Assembly: GCF_003063265.1 (NCBI RefSeq)
Contig: NZ_NERU01000001.1
Location: forward strand, 124,001-188,000
Length of the DNA stretch: 64,000 nucleotides
Direction of reading: 5' to 3'
Source of the DNA: Limnohabitans sp. WS1
Lineage (GTDB): Bacteria > Pseudomonadota > Gammaproteobacteria > Burkholderiales > Burkholderiaceae_C
Part shown: piece by piece, positions 1 through 8,518 of the stretch
Layout of the letters: each line of letters opens with the position of its first letter
How positions within the stretch are numbered: position 1 is the stretch's first letter
Translations under genes and position numbers: made by a program
Notes under the pieces: model-generated
What the model was told of the DNA's origin: nothing
The model's database searches: none
What the model saw: the letters and a program-made list of their open reading frames with translations, nothing else

Positions 1-600
1 ACGCTCGCGCGTTTGATGTTCCGCTTTTACGACGTGCAGAAAGGCTTCATTCGCATTGCCGGGCAGGACATCCGGCAGGTCACCCAAAACAGTGTGCGCC
101 AAGCCTTGGGCATCGTGCCGCAAGACACGGTGCTGTTCAACGACAGCGTGGCTTACAACATCGCCTATGGCCGCCCGGGGGCGAGTCAGGCCGAGATCGA
201 GGGTGCGGCGCGTTCGGCCCGCATCCACGACTTCATCGCCTCCACGCCCAAGGGTTACCAAACTTCGGTGGGCGAGCGGGGGCTGAAATTGTCGGGTGGC
301 GAAAAGCAACGCGTGGCCATTGCCCGCACCTTGCTCAAGGACCCGCCGATATTGGTGTTTGACGAAGCCACTTCGGCGCTGGACTCCGCCAATGAACGTG
401 CGATCCAATCCGAGCTGGCCAATGTGGCGCAAAACAAGACCACCTTGGTGATTGCCCACCGCTTGTCCACGGTGGTGGACGCACACGAGATTTTGGTGAT
501 GGATGCGGGCCAGATCATTGAGCGCGGCAACCATGCCGAGCTGCTGGCCCAACAAGGCCGCTACGCCAGCATGTGGGCGATGCAGCAATCGGGCGAGTGA
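1..600 (+). CDS. ABC transporter permease/ATPase, C-terminal part (5' end outside window)
   Basis: The reading frame is open from base 1, so the gene starts upstream. The 199 residues seen are the distal half of an ABC ATPase domain. They include a Q-loop region, the signature [13 protein letters not shown], Walker [13 protein letters not shown] and the switch histidine in VIAHRLSTV. The LSGGEKQR form and the overall wording are typical of the Atm1/HMT1 (ABCB7-like) exporters, which are half-transporters with a fused membrane domain that move glutathione-linked sulfur or metal species across the inner membrane. The Walker A motif and the membrane domain lie outside the window, so the subfamily is inferred from the ATPase half only. 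Confidence 0.85.
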   Translation, partial: TLARLMFRFYDVQKGFIRIAGQDIRQVTQNSVRQALGIVPQDTVLFNDSVAYNIAYGRPGASQAEIEGAARSARIHDFIASTPKGYQTSVGERGLKLSGGEKQRVAIARTLLKDPPILVFDEATSALDSANERAIQSELANVAQNKTTLVIAHRLSTVVDAHEILVMDAGQIIERGNHAELLAQQGRYASMWAMQQSGE

Positions 601-613
601 ACCCGGGTTCTCC

Positions 614-757
614 TGTAGGTCGGACCTTCAGGTCCGACGTTGTGCACCACCACCTCTTGAAAATGTCGCTGCGCGAAAAGATGGCCGTGCGACCCTAAAG
701 GCCCGACCTACGAGGGATGGTTTCGCAGGGCCTTCAGGTCCGACAAGCAACGTTTTG
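614..757. repeat. Family A palindromic repeat (degenerate copy)
   Basis: GTCGGACC-TTCA-GGTCCGAC forms a perfect 8-bp hairpin at 619-638. A second, inverted set of the same words (CCGACCTAC at about 703, CTTCAGGTCCGAC at about 732) follows. The core matches the repeats at 12819, 34429 and 41057. It lies between convergent genes and could act in transcript ending or stability, but no T-run is present. Confidence 0.6.
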
Positions 758-790
758 CGCAGCGACCATGGCGGGCGTGCTGCGCGGATT

Positions 791-1894
791 TCAGCGTTCG
801 TCGAAACTGATCACCACGCGTTCGCTGGTGGGGCGGGCTTGGCAAGACAGGATGAAGCCTTGTTCGACTTCGGGCTTTTCGAGGGTGAAGTTCTTCTCCA
901 TCTCGGTCGTGCCTTCCATGACCTTGCAGCGGCAGGTGCAGCACACCCCGGCTTTGCACGAATAGGGCAGGTCCAGGCCCAGCGACAAGGCGATGTCCAG
1001 GATCTTCTCGTTGCGGTTCATCGGCATGTTGTAGGGCTTGCCGTCCAGCACCACGGTGAGTTGAACTTCGCCTTGTTCACGGGTGGCGGGGTGGCCCAAT
1101 ACGGCTTTGGCGCGGACCTCGGGGGCCAGGGCATCCAGCGTGGGTGAGCTGAATCGCTCGGTGCGGATGCGCTCGGCTTTGACACCAGCCGTCAGGAGTG
1201 CCTGCTCAGTGGCTTCGATCATGGCTTCCGGGCCGCACACAAACACCTCGTCCATGCTGCCCACAGGCAAGAAGGCGTCGATGATGGCCTGCACCTTGGC
1301 CGCGTCGATGCGCCCTTCCAGCAAAGGCACTTCTTGTGCCTGGCGCGAGAGCACATGGATCAAGGTCAGACGCGAGGGATAGCGGTCCTTCAGGTCTTGC
1401 AGCGCTTCGTTGAACATCACACTGTCCATGCGGCGGTTGCCATAGACCAAGGTGAACTTGCTCTCGGGTTGGTCTTCCAGGGTGCTGGCCAGGATGGACA
1501 GGATGGGCGTGATGCCCGAGCCTGCTGCAAAGCCCACGCGGTGAATGGCGCGGGGGCGCTGCACCACAAAACGGCCATCGGGCGGCATCACGCGCAAGGT
1601 GTCGCCTGCTTGGAGTTGGGTGGCGGCCCAGTTGGAGAACACGCCGCCTTCCACGGGGCGAATGCCCACTTCGAGCACGCCGTTCTTTTGCAGCTGGCTG
1701 CGGGCCGAGCTGATGGAGTAACTGCGGCGCACATCCGCGCCGTTGATGTCCGCACGCAAGGTCAGAAACTGGCCCGGCTGGAAGTCGAAGCTGCTGCGCA
1801 GATCGGCCGGCACGTTCAGCGTGATCGCCACGGCACCAGCCGCTTCGGGTGAAATGCGTGCGATCGGGAGGTCATGAAATCGGGGTGCGGACAT
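791..1894 (-). CDS. paaE: Phenylacetyl-CoA epoxidase reductase subunit PaaE
   Basis: 367 residues. The N-terminal two thirds is a ferredoxin-NADP reductase-like module with FAD motif RRSYSISSA and an NAD(P) region with GSGITPILS. The C-terminus is a plant-type [2Fe-2S] ferredoxin domain with CKAGVCCTC near residue 313 and the last cysteine near 350. This order is that of PaaE (also called PaaK), which passes electrons from NADPH to the di-iron epoxidase PaaABC. It is the last gene of paaABCDE, 24 bases after paaD. Confidence 0.95.
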   Translation of the reverse strand: MSAPRFHDLPIARISPEAAGAVAITLNVPADLRSSFDFQPGQFLTLRADINGADVRRSYSISSARSQLQKNGVLEVGIRPVEGGVFSNWAATQLQAGDTLRVMPPDGRFVVQRPRAIHRVGFAAGSGITPILSILASTLEDQPESKFTLVYGNRRMDSVMFNEALQDLKDRYPSRLTLIHVLSRQAQEVPLLEGRIDAAKVQAIIDAFLPVGSMDEVFVCGPEAMIEATEQALLTAGVKAERIRTERFSSPTLDALAPEVRAKAVLGHPATREQGEVQLTVVLDGKPYNMPMNRNEKILDIALSLGLDLPYSCKAGVCCTCRCKVMEGTTEMEKNFTLEKPEVEQGFILSCQARPTSERVVISFDER

Positions 1895-1918
1895 GGTGCT
1901 TCAGGGCGGCAAGGCCGC

Positions 1919-2455
1919 TCAGTAAGGTTTGAAGTAATCGAAGGGCTCCATGCAAGCCAGGCACCGGTAAAGGGCCTTGCAGGCGGTCGAGCCGAAATGG
2001 GAGGTTTCGGTGGTGTTGGCCGAGCCGCATTGCGGGCAGTTCACCACCTCGGGCTTGGCCCCACGGGCTGCAAACTGCACCACGTTGGCCGTGCCCGAAC
2101 CCGCGCTGCTGCAGGCGTGCGGCGGGGCGATGCCATAGGCGCGCAGTTTGTCTTTGGCGGCGTCGGTCATCCAGTCGGTGGTCCAAGCTGGGGCCAGTTG
2201 CGTGACCACGCGGCCTTGCAGGCCGTGGGCCTGCAACAGGGCTTTCACATCGTCCTCGATCTGGCCCATGGCCGGGCAACCGCTGTAGGTGGGCGTGATG
2301 ACCACCTCCAGCCCGGCATCCCCTGCACGCACATCGCGCAAGATGCCCAGTTCGCGCAAAGTGACCACCGGAATTTCCGGGTCGGTCAAGGCGTCGAGCA
2401 GGGCCCAGGCGCGGGCCATATCGGCGGTGCTGGGCTGAGAAGTGAGGGTGGACAT
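1919..2455 (-). CDS. paaD: Phenylacetyl-CoA epoxidase assembly protein PaaD
   Basis: 178 residues. The N-terminal part is a DUF59/MIP18-type domain (DPEIPVVTLRELGILRDV), and the C-terminus carries paired cysteines (CPQCGS and CLAC) that fit a zinc site. PaaD (PaaJ) is thought to help mature the iron centres of the epoxidase, by analogy with SufT/CIA proteins. It lies between paaC and paaE in the operon. The cysteines and DUF59 motif are visible; the assembly role is family knowledge. Confidence 0.93.
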   Translation of the reverse strand: MSTLTSQPSTADMARAWALLDALTDPEIPVVTLRELGILRDVRAGDAGLEVVITPTYSGCPAMGQIEDDVKALLQAHGLQGRVVTQLAPAWTTDWMTDAAKDKLRAYGIAPPHACSSAGSGTANVVQFAARGAKPEVVNCPQCGSANTTETSHFGSTACKALYRCLACMEPFDYFKPY

Positions 2456-2475
2456 GGCTTGGCTTGGCTTGGGGA

Positions 2476-3288
2476 TTACCAGGTGGCTTGAGGATGGGCG
2501 CGGGCCAGGCTTTGCATTTCGGCCAACACAAAACCCAGGTGCTCGGAATGGAGGCCTTGTTTGCCTGTGGGCACAAAACCGCCATCGGCCGGGCGCTTCA
2601 GGGTGGCCTCTTGCAGGGCCTCATTCACGATCTGGTTCCAGTCGTTTTGCAAGGCGGCCATGTCGATGCCCGTGCCGTTGGCCAGCGCGGCGGCTTCATG
2701 CGGGCTGCTGGCCCAAAACTCCTGGGTGTAGGGCATCAGCTGGTCGAGGGCCATTTGCGCTTTGGCATGGGACTCGTCAGTGCCGTCGCCCAGACGCACC
2801 AGCCAGTCGCGTGAATGGCGCAGGTGGTAACGCACTTCCTTGAGTGACTTGGCGGCAATCGCGGCCAGTTGTGTGTCTTTGGAGTTTTGCAGCTGGTCCC
2901 AGACCAGCACCATCAGGCTGCTGTACAAAAAATTGCGCGCCATGGTCATGGCGAAATCGCGGTCGCCTTGGGCCGTGGCCGACATCAAGGGCATGTGCGG
3001 CAATTCGCACAAGGTGTAGTTCTTGAAGTCGGGCACGTCGCGGAAATACGCCAGCGTGTCTTCGGTGGCGCCGCCGCCTTGCAGCTCGGCCGCGTGCTGG
3101 TAAAGCATGCGGGCTTGGCCCACCAGGTCCAGGCTGTTGTTGGACAGCGCGATGTCTTCTTCGAGGATGGGGCCGTGGCCACACCATTCGGCGTTGCGCT
3201 GTCCGAGGATCAGCGCGTTGTCGGCCAGGTGCAGCAGGTAATCGACCGGCGCGTTGAGCGCGGCCGTTGGGGAGTTGGGCGTGTTCAT
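2476..3288 (-). CDS. paaC: Phenylacetyl-CoA epoxidase structural subunit PaaC
   Basis: 270 residues, normal for PaaC (PaaI), the non-catalytic ferritin-fold partner of PaaA. Typical words are DNALILGQRNAEWCGHGP near the N-terminus and LYSSLMVLVW in the middle. The start ATG at 3288 lies 45 bases after the paaB stop, and the product should assemble with PaaA in the cytoplasm. Confidence 0.94.
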   Translation of the reverse strand: MNTPNSPTAALNAPVDYLLHLADNALILGQRNAEWCGHGPILEEDIALSNNSLDLVGQARMLYQHAAELQGGGATEDTLAYFRDVPDFKNYTLCELPHMPLMSATAQGDRDFAMTMARNFLYSSLMVLVWDQLQNSKDTQLAAIAAKSLKEVRYHLRHSRDWLVRLGDGTDESHAKAQMALDQLMPYTQEFWASSPHEAAALANGTGIDMAALQNDWNQIVNEALQEATLKRPADGGFVPTGKQGLHSEHLGFVLAEMQSLARAHPQATW

Positions 3289-3333
3289 AAGGGTGTTGGG
3301 TGCGTGACGCTCAACGCTGAGCGCCGAACGGCT

Positions 3334-3630
3334 TTACATGTGGCCGACTTCTTCTGGAATCGCGTAGAAAGTGGGGTGGCGGTAGACCTTGTCGCTGGCC
3401 GGATCGAAGAATTCGGGCTTGTCATTGGGCTCGCTCGCCGAAATATTGGCCGAGGGCACGACCCAGATGCTCACGCCTTCCTGGCGGCGGGTGTAGACAT
3501 CGCGTGCCATTTGCAAAGCGTGCTCTGAATCGGATGCGTGCAGGCTGCCGCAATGCTTGTGTTCCAGGCCTTGCTTGGAGCGGACAAAAACCTCCCACAG
3601 AGGCCATTCTTTCAATGCGGCGGTGCTCAT
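3334..3630 (-). CDS. paaB: Phenylacetyl-CoA epoxidase subunit PaaB
   Basis: 98 residues beginning [19 protein letters not shown], the standard length for PaaB (PaaH), a small subunit that bridges PaaAC units in the complex. The ATG at 3630 overlaps the paaA stop codon as ATGA, which argues for translational coupling and fixes the start. The upstream in-frame extension is an arginine-rich shadow of paaA and was rejected. Confidence 0.94.
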   Translation of the reverse strand: MSTAALKEWPLWEVFVRSKQGLEHKHCGSLHASDSEHALQMARDVYTRRQEGVSIWVVPSANISASEPNDKPEFFDPASDKVYRHPTFYAIPEEVGHM

Positions 3631-4658
3631 GCTGCTTCCTTCATCTGACGTTGCTGTTGTTTCTTGGCGTGGGCCAGGGCCGCTTCGCGCACCCAGGCGC
3701 CGTCGTTCCAGGCCTTGACGCGAGCACCCAGGCGCTCTTTGTTGCAGGGGCCGTTGCCGTTGACGGTGGCCCAAAATTCATCCCAGTCGATCTGGCCGTA
3801 GTCGTGCGCTTGGCGGGCTTCGTTCCACTTCAAATCTGGGTCGGGCAGGGTCACGCCCAGCACCTTGGCTTGGGGCACGGTGGCGTCCACAAACTTTTGG
3901 CGCAGGTCGTCGTTGCTGATGCGTTTGATGCCCCAGCGCATGCCTTGTGCGCTGTTGGGGCTGTCGGCGTCGGGCGGGCCAAACATGGCCAAGCATTTCC
4001 ACCACCAGCGGTTCACGGCGTCTTGCACCATGGCTTTTTGCTCGGCAGTGCCTTGCATCATCACCAGCAAGGCTTCGTAGCCTTGGCGCTGGTGGAAGCT
4101 TTCTTCTTTGCACACGCGCACCATGGCGCGGGCATAAGGGCCATAAGAGCAGCGGCACAGAGGCACCTGGTTCATGATGGCCGCGCCATCGACCAGCCAG
4201 CCGACCACGCCCACATCGGCCCAGTTGAGCGTGGGGTAGTTGAAGATGGAGCTGTATTTGGCCTTGCCGCTGTGCAGGGCGTCGAGCATTTGGTCACGGC
4301 TGGTGCCCAGGGTCTCGGCAGCGCTGTACAGGTACAGGCCGTGACCGCCTTCGTCTTGCACTTTGGCGATCAGGATGGCTTTGCGCTTCAAGCTGGGGGC
4401 GCGGCTGATCCAGTTGCCTTCGGGCAGCATGCCGACGATTTCGCTGTGGGCGTGCTGGCTGATTTGGCGCACCAGGGTCTTGCGGTAGGCCTCGGGCATC
4501 CACTCGCGGGGCTCGATGCGGCCATCGGCGTCGATGCGGGCGTCAAAGGCGGCTTGCAGGGCTGCGTCTTGAGCGCTCAGGGCTTTGGGGACGGCCTTCA
4601 GGCCGGTTGATTTGGCTTCCTCGGATGAGTCCGGGACGCTGAAAGATTGCGTGTACAT
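3627..4658 (-). CDS. paaA: Phenylacetyl-CoA epoxidase catalytic subunit PaaA
   Basis: 343 residues with the chosen ATG at 4658, which is preceded by GGGAG six bases away. A TTG six codons earlier is possible but has no better site. PaaA (PaaG) holds the di-iron centre that makes the ring 1,2-epoxide of phenylacetyl-CoA. Ferritin-like helices with EXXH-type words are visible ([18 protein letters not shown]). It is the first gene of the operon, and a perfect palindrome sits 57 bases upstream of the ATG. The genes for later steps (paaF-J, paaZ, paaK) are not in the window. Confidence 0.95.
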   Translation of the reverse strand: MYTQSFSVPDSSEEAKSTGLKAVPKALSAQDAALQAAFDARIDADGRIEPREWMPEAYRKTLVRQISQHAHSEIVGMLPEGNWISRAPSLKRKAILIAKVQDEGGHGLYLYSAAETLGTSRDQMLDALHSGKAKYSSIFNYPTLNWADVGVVGWLVDGAAIMNQVPLCRCSYGPYARAMVRVCKEESFHQRQGYEALLVMMQGTAEQKAMVQDAVNRWWWKCLAMFGPPDADSPNSAQGMRWGIKRISNDDLRQKFVDATVPQAKVLGVTLPDPDLKWNEARQAHDYGQIDWDEFWATVNGNGPCNKERLGARVKAWNDGAWVREAALAHAKKQQQRQMKEAA

Positions 4659-4714
4659 GGGCTTCTCCCGCGCCAAACAGGATGGGATGATCGAGGCGCG
4701 GATGCCAGTATACC

Positions 4715-4742
4715 AATTAACCGACCGTTCGGTCGGTTAATT
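4715..4742. promoter_or_regulatory. Palindromic operator upstream of paaA
   Basis: Two perfect 13-bp arms, AATTAACCGACCG and its complement, flank a TT centre. The ACCGACCG/CGGTCGGT words look like TetR-family operators described for PaaR in actinobacteria and betaproteobacteria. The site lies 57-84 bases before the paaA ATG, where a repressor would block transcription until phenylacetyl-CoA appears. Assignment to PaaR is inference. A TetR gene that could fit is at 40399. Confidence 0.8.
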
Positions 4743-4817
4743 TGAATCCTTCATCATCAGGGTTTGCACTTATTTTTTGCGTTGAGCACTGAACTCAGCA
4801 CACGTCACGCTGAACGC

Positions 4818-5705
4818 TCAAGACGACTCCACAGCCCAATTTTTGCCAGACCCACGCGCCAAGGCTGGGCCGACCACATCCAAAGCCTTGCGGATCTGGT
4901 CTTTGAGGGTGAAGGGTGGGTTGATGACGAACATGCCACTGGCCACCAGGCCGCCCTCATCGCCTGGCCCCCGACCAATCGCTAACGTGGCATTGAGCCA
5001 AGGCTTTTGCGACTGATTCGACAAAGTGCGCAGGCGTTTGGGCAGGTCGTGCGCCTCTGGGCGCGGAATGATCGGGTACCAAACCAAATAAGTGCCTGTG
5101 GAAAAGCGCTTGAGGTATTCCTGGATGACACTGGCGACCTTGCTGTAATCCGACTTGATCTCGTAGCTCGGGTCGATCAACACCATGGCCCGCTTGGAGC
5201 CTGTGGCCGATGGCGGTGGCGGTAGCAGCTTTTTGAGGGCCTCAAAGCCGTCTTCGCGGCTCACCGTGACCGTGCGTCCGGCTTCGAGCTGGGCGATGTT
5301 GGACATCAGGGCTTTGCTGTCGGTGGGGTGCAACTCGAACAGCCGCAAGCGGTCGCGCGATGCGTGGCGCATCAGGCGTTGCATCAAAAAGGGCGAGCCG
5401 GGGTAGATCTTGGCTTGCCCGTTGGGGTTGAAGCTGGCGATCTGTTCAAGGTAGTCTTGAACGGGCTCGGGCAGACTGTCGAGCTTTTCTGCTGCGGCCA
5501 GTAGTTTGAAGAGGCCGTCCTCGGCTTCGGCACCTTTTTGCGAATAATCACCGTCCAGGCGGTACAAACCGGCCCCAGCGTGGGTGTCAATGAGGGTGAT
5601 GCCGGCCTCTTTTTGCATGAGGTGGCGCATGGTGGCAAGCAAGGTGATGTGTTTGAGCACATCGGCATGGTTGCCTGCGTGGAAAGCGTGTCGGTAACTG
5701 AACAT
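4818..5705 (-). CDS. rlmJ: 23S rRNA (adenine(2030)-N6)-methyltransferase RlmJ
   Basis: 295 residues starting MFSYRHAFHAGNHADVLKH, the hallmark N-terminus of RlmJ, which methylates A2030 of naked 23S rRNA using SAM. The SAM-site word THAGAGLY lies near residue 41, and the catalytic motif reads DPSYE at 178-182 instead of the usual DPPY. Start ATG at 5705; the 62-codon upstream extension was rejected because it lies over the rplM promoter. It is divergent from rplM. Confidence 0.93.
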   Translation of the reverse strand: MFSYRHAFHAGNHADVLKHITLLATMRHLMQKEAGITLIDTHAGAGLYRLDGDYSQKGAEAEDGLFKLLAAAEKLDSLPEPVQDYLEQIASFNPNGQAKIYPGSPFLMQRLMRHASRDRLRLFELHPTDSKALMSNIAQLEAGRTVTVSREDGFEALKKLLPPPPSATGSKRAMVLIDPSYEIKSDYSKVASVIQEYLKRFSTGTYLVWYPIIPRPEAHDLPKRLRTLSNQSQKPWLNATLAIGRGPGDEGGLVASGMFVINPPFTLKDQIRKALDVVGPALARGSGKNWAVESS

Positions 5706-5749
5706 GCGTCGATGGTAACCAATAACGCCCGCAAGTCCTTGATTTTTCG

Positions 5750-5755
5750 TATAAT
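5750..5755 (+). promoter_or_regulatory. -10 box (TATAAT) of the rplM-rpsI promoter
   Basis: A perfect consensus TATAAT lies 147 bases before rplM in the divergent gap with rlmJ. No convincing -35 was found at 16-18 bases. The leader between it and rplM contains a small hairpin (GTTCC..GGAAC, about 5838-5854) that might be regulatory. Confidence 0.55.
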
Positions 5756-5902
5756 AGAAGGCTTCGCAGCGATTTTGTGGCCCCGCGGCGAAGACGCCCA
5801 GACCTGAAAAGGTCCAAGCAATCTCCCACCTAAGAGGTTCCCAACAGAGGAACACCGACCGTGGAAAAGGGCCCGACAAACCTTTCTTCAAAGAGAAAAC
5901 TC

Positions 5903-6334
5903 ATGACAACTACTTTCAGCGCCAAACCCGCTGAGGTCGTGCACGAGTGGTTTGTGATTGACGCGACCGACAAGGTCCTCGGACGAGTAGCCAGCGAAGT
6001 TGCTCTCCGTTTGCGCGGCAAACACAAGGCCATTTACACGCCTCACGTCGACACCGGTGACTTCATCGTCATCATCAATGCTGCCCAGCTCAAAGTGACG
6101 GGCACCAAGACCATCGACAAAGTGTATTACCGTCACTCGGGCTATCCCGGCGGTATCACTGCAACCAACTTCCGCGACATGCAAGCCAAGCACCCTGGCC
6201 GCGCACTCGAGAAGGCTGTCAAGGGCATGCTGCCCAAGGGCCCACTCGGTTACGCCATGATCAAGAAACTCAAGGTGTATGGCGGCGCTGAGCATCCACA
6301 CACCGCCCAACAGCCTAAAGTGCTGGACATCTAA
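5903..6334 (+). CDS. rplM: 50S ribosomal protein L13
   Basis: 143 residues from ATG 5903 ([12 protein letters not shown]), one residue longer than E. coli L13. Family words [18 protein letters not shown] and [10 protein letters not shown] are present. It is followed after 11 bases by rpsI, the universal rplM-rpsI pair. The in-frame codons before 5903 are leader and not part of the protein. Confidence 0.98.
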   Translation: MTTTFSAKPAEVVHEWFVIDATDKVLGRVASEVALRLRGKHKAIYTPHVDTGDFIVIINAAQLKVTGTKTIDKVYYRHSGYPGGITATNFRDMQAKHPGRALEKAVKGMLPKGPLGYAMIKKLKVYGGAEHPHTAQQPKVLDI

Positions 6335-6345
6335 GGAGCCTTGAG

Positions 6346-6738
6346 ATGATTGGTGAATGGAACAATGGCACAGGCCGTCGCAAATCCAGCGTCGCCCGCG
6401 TGTTTCTGAAAAAAGGCACTGGCAAGATCACGGTCAACGGCAAGGACATCCAAGCCTACTTTGGCCGCGAGACTTCGATCATGATCGCCAAGCAACCCCT
6501 CATGTTGACCAACCATGCCGAAACTTTCGACATCATGATCAACGTGCACGGCGGTGGCGAATCCGGTCAAGCCGGCGCATCGCGCCACGGCATCACCCGC
6601 GCCCTGATTGACTACGACGCTTCGCTCAAGCCTATGCTGAGCCAAGCTGGTTTTGTCACTCGCGATGCCCGTGAAGTCGAACGTAAAAAGGTCGGCTTGC
6701 ACTCCGCTCGTCGCCGCAAGCAGTTCTCCAAGCGTTAA
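6346..6738 (+). CDS. rpsI: 30S ribosomal protein S9
   Basis: 130 residues, the same length as E. coli S9. N-terminal [14 protein letters not shown] and the C-terminal basic tail RRRKQFSKR that reaches the P-site tRNA are both intact. It is preceded by AAGGAGCC at a good distance and followed by a strong terminator hairpin. Confidence 0.98.
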   Translation: MIGEWNNGTGRRKSSVARVFLKKGTGKITVNGKDIQAYFGRETSIMIAKQPLMLTNHAETFDIMINVHGGGESGQAGASRHGITRALIDYDASLKPMLSQAGFVTRDAREVERKKVGLHSARRRKQFSKR

Positions 6739-6754
6739 TCTGCTTTGCCTGTTT

Positions 6755-6800
6755 GGCCAAAAAGCCGCTCCGGTTCGCCGCAGCGGCTTTTTGTTTGGCC
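6755..6800. terminator. Rho-independent terminator after rpsI
   Basis: The stem AAAAAGCCGCT / AGCGGCTTTTT with a GC-rich loop is followed by TTTTTG on the plus strand. GGCC words outside extend the pairing. It ends the rplM-rpsI transcript before erpA. Confidence 0.85.
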
Positions 6801-6906
6801 GCTTGAGATTGGAAAAGCCCATGAGCCCAGTAGCGTTACTGGATTGGCTGAGCGGTAATTCCCGACCAGCGCGCTATACTATTTGGCATTGAACCGGAGA
6901 AACCCC

Positions 6907-7272
6907 ATGAGCGCTCTTGCTGAAAATATCCAGACCGAAATGCCCGAACCGATTGTCTTCACCGACAGCGCGGCCGCCAAAGTGGCCGACCTGATTGCCG
7001 AAGAGGGCAACCCTGATTTGAAGCTGCGCGTGTTTGTGCAAGGCGGTGGCTGCTCGGGCTTTCAGTACGGTTTTACCTTCGACGAAATCACCAACGAAGA
7101 CGACACCACCATGAGCAAAAATGGCGTGTCGCTGTTAATCGACGCGATGAGCTACCAGTACCTGATTGGCGCCGAAATCGACTACAAAGAAGACCTGCAA
7201 GGTGCGCAGTTCGTCATTAAAAACCCGAACGCCACATCGACTTGCGGCTGCGGCTCTTCTTTCTCGACCTGA
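6907..7272 (+). CDS. erpA: Iron-sulfur cluster insertion protein ErpA
   Basis: 121 residues from ATG 6907, preceded by CCGGAGAAACCCC. It is an A-type carrier with the three cluster-ligand cysteines in [11 protein letters not shown] and in STCGCGSS at the C-terminus. ErpA hands [4Fe-4S]/[2Fe-2S] clusters to apo-enzymes such as IspG/IspH. A -10-like TATACT lies at 6875-6880, so it probably has its own promoter after the rpsI terminator. Confidence 0.95.
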   Translation: MSALAENIQTEMPEPIVFTDSAAAKVADLIAEEGNPDLKLRVFVQGGGCSGFQYGFTFDEITNEDDTTMSKNGVSLLIDAMSYQYLIGAEIDYKEDLQGAQFVIKNPNATSTCGCGSSFST

Positions 7273-7304
7273 TCTTCAGCCAGGGTCAGTGGGCTGACCC
7301 TCAA

Positions 7305-8441
7305 TCAACGGGGGTAAATGGCCCCCAAAACACGGGCGCCTCGGGCGCCCGTGACGCTTGGCAGGCTGGAAGTTTCGCGCCGTACCGTTTTGAACGCGAG
7401 CCAAGCAAAAGCGGCAGCTTCCACTTGCAAAGGGGGTAAGCCCCGAACTTGGCTGTTGGTCACCTGAAGACCCGGCAGATGATGGGCCAAACGGCGCATG
7501 AGTTGCTCGTTCAAAGCCCCGCCGCCACACACAATCAGCTCTCGGGCCAAAGGAGCCTGATGCTGAATGTCATGGGCACAGGCCATGGCCGTGAATTCGG
7601 TCAAGGTGGCTTGAATGTCCTGAGCCCTGTAGCCGTCGATGGGCAAGCGTGTTTTCAACCAAGCCGGGTTAAACAGGTCTCGACCTGTGCTTTTCGGGGG
7701 CAAGCGTTGTAAAAAGGGTTCAGCCATCAAGGTGGCCAACAAATCAGGGTTCACAATTCCCGTGGCCGACCAAGCACCCTTGTGGTCAAAGGATGCGCCT
7801 GTGTGGATGGAACACCAGTAATCCATGAGTGCATTTCCCGGTCCACAGTCCCAGCCGAGAACAGACCCATCAGGATGAAGCACACTCAAGTTGGCAATGC
7901 CGCCGATGTTGAGCACGGCGACCGTGGTGTCACTTTGTCCAAAAACACCGTGGTGAAAAGCTGGAACCAAGGGGGCTCCTTGACCGCCCGCTGAAAGATC
8001 CCGGTTGCGAAAATCGCAGACCACGTCCATGCCCGTGAGTTCGGCGAGCAAAGAAGGGTTGATCAGCTGAATGGTGTAGCCCACCGCGGCTTGTTGCGTT
8101 GCCGGATCACCATCGAACTCGAGAGGTCTGTGGCGCACAGTTTGTCCGTGTGCACCCAAAGCTGTGATGTCACTGGGTGTGAGTTGTGCCTGGGCGAGCA
8201 AATCATGGGCCACTTGAGCGTAATGGCGCGAAATACCATTGCCTGCGAGCGCAGCTCGGTGAAGTTCATCAGGACCGCTTTCATTGAGTTGCATCAAGAG
8301 GTCTCGGAAAGCAGGCGCAAATGGCACAAAAGAATGGGCCAGCACACGCAGTTGACCCGATGGCTCAATCTGGGCTGCTACACCATCCACACCGTCCAGA
8401 GATGTACCGGACATCATGCCCATGAAAATGGCTGGGATCAT
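7305..8441 (-). CDS. anmK: Anhydro-N-acetylmuramic acid kinase
   Basis: 378 residues with the N-terminal phosphate-binding word GMMSGTSLDGVD and a sugar-kinase fold (LGAHGQTVRHRP, NIGGIANLS, WDCGPGNALMD). AnmK phosphorylates 1,6-anhydroMurNAc during cell-wall recycling, opening the anhydro ring. It is encoded downstream of an M23 peptidase on the same strand, so wall cleavage and recycling are neighbours. Convergent with erpA across a short gap. Confidence 0.95.
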   Translation of the reverse strand: MIPAIFMGMMSGTSLDGVDGVAAQIEPSGQLRVLAHSFVPFAPAFRDLLMQLNESGPDELHRAALAGNGISRHYAQVAHDLLAQAQLTPSDITALGAHGQTVRHRPLEFDGDPATQQAAVGYTIQLINPSLLAELTGMDVVCDFRNRDLSAGGQGAPLVPAFHHGVFGQSDTTVAVLNIGGIANLSVLHPDGSVLGWDCGPGNALMDYWCSIHTGASFDHKGAWSATGIVNPDLLATLMAEPFLQRLPPKSTGRDLFNPAWLKTRLPIDGYRAQDIQATLTEFTAMACAHDIQHQAPLARELIVCGGGALNEQLMRRLAHHLPGLQVTNSQVRGLPPLQVEAAAFAWLAFKTVRRETSSLPSVTGARGARVLGAIYPR

Positions 8442-8496
8442 TTGGAAAATAAGAGCTGAGATTGTGCAAGAACGGACGTTCGTGGTGGTGCATCAA

Positions 8497-8518
8497 AAAA
8501 GGGCCTTGCGGCCCTTTT
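8497..8518 (-). terminator. Terminator of the M23 peptidase gene
   Basis: AAAAGGGCC-TTGC-GGCCCTTTT forms a 9-bp stem, followed on the minus strand by six T. It overlaps the last codons and stop of the M23 gene, whose stop is at 8517-8519. Confidence 0.75.

Noticed and set aside
7283..7300. Terminator hairpin after erpA (GGGTCAG-TGGG-CTGACCC)
   Set aside because: A 7-bp stem is present, but there is no T-run on either strand. It may still limit readthrough between the convergent genes.
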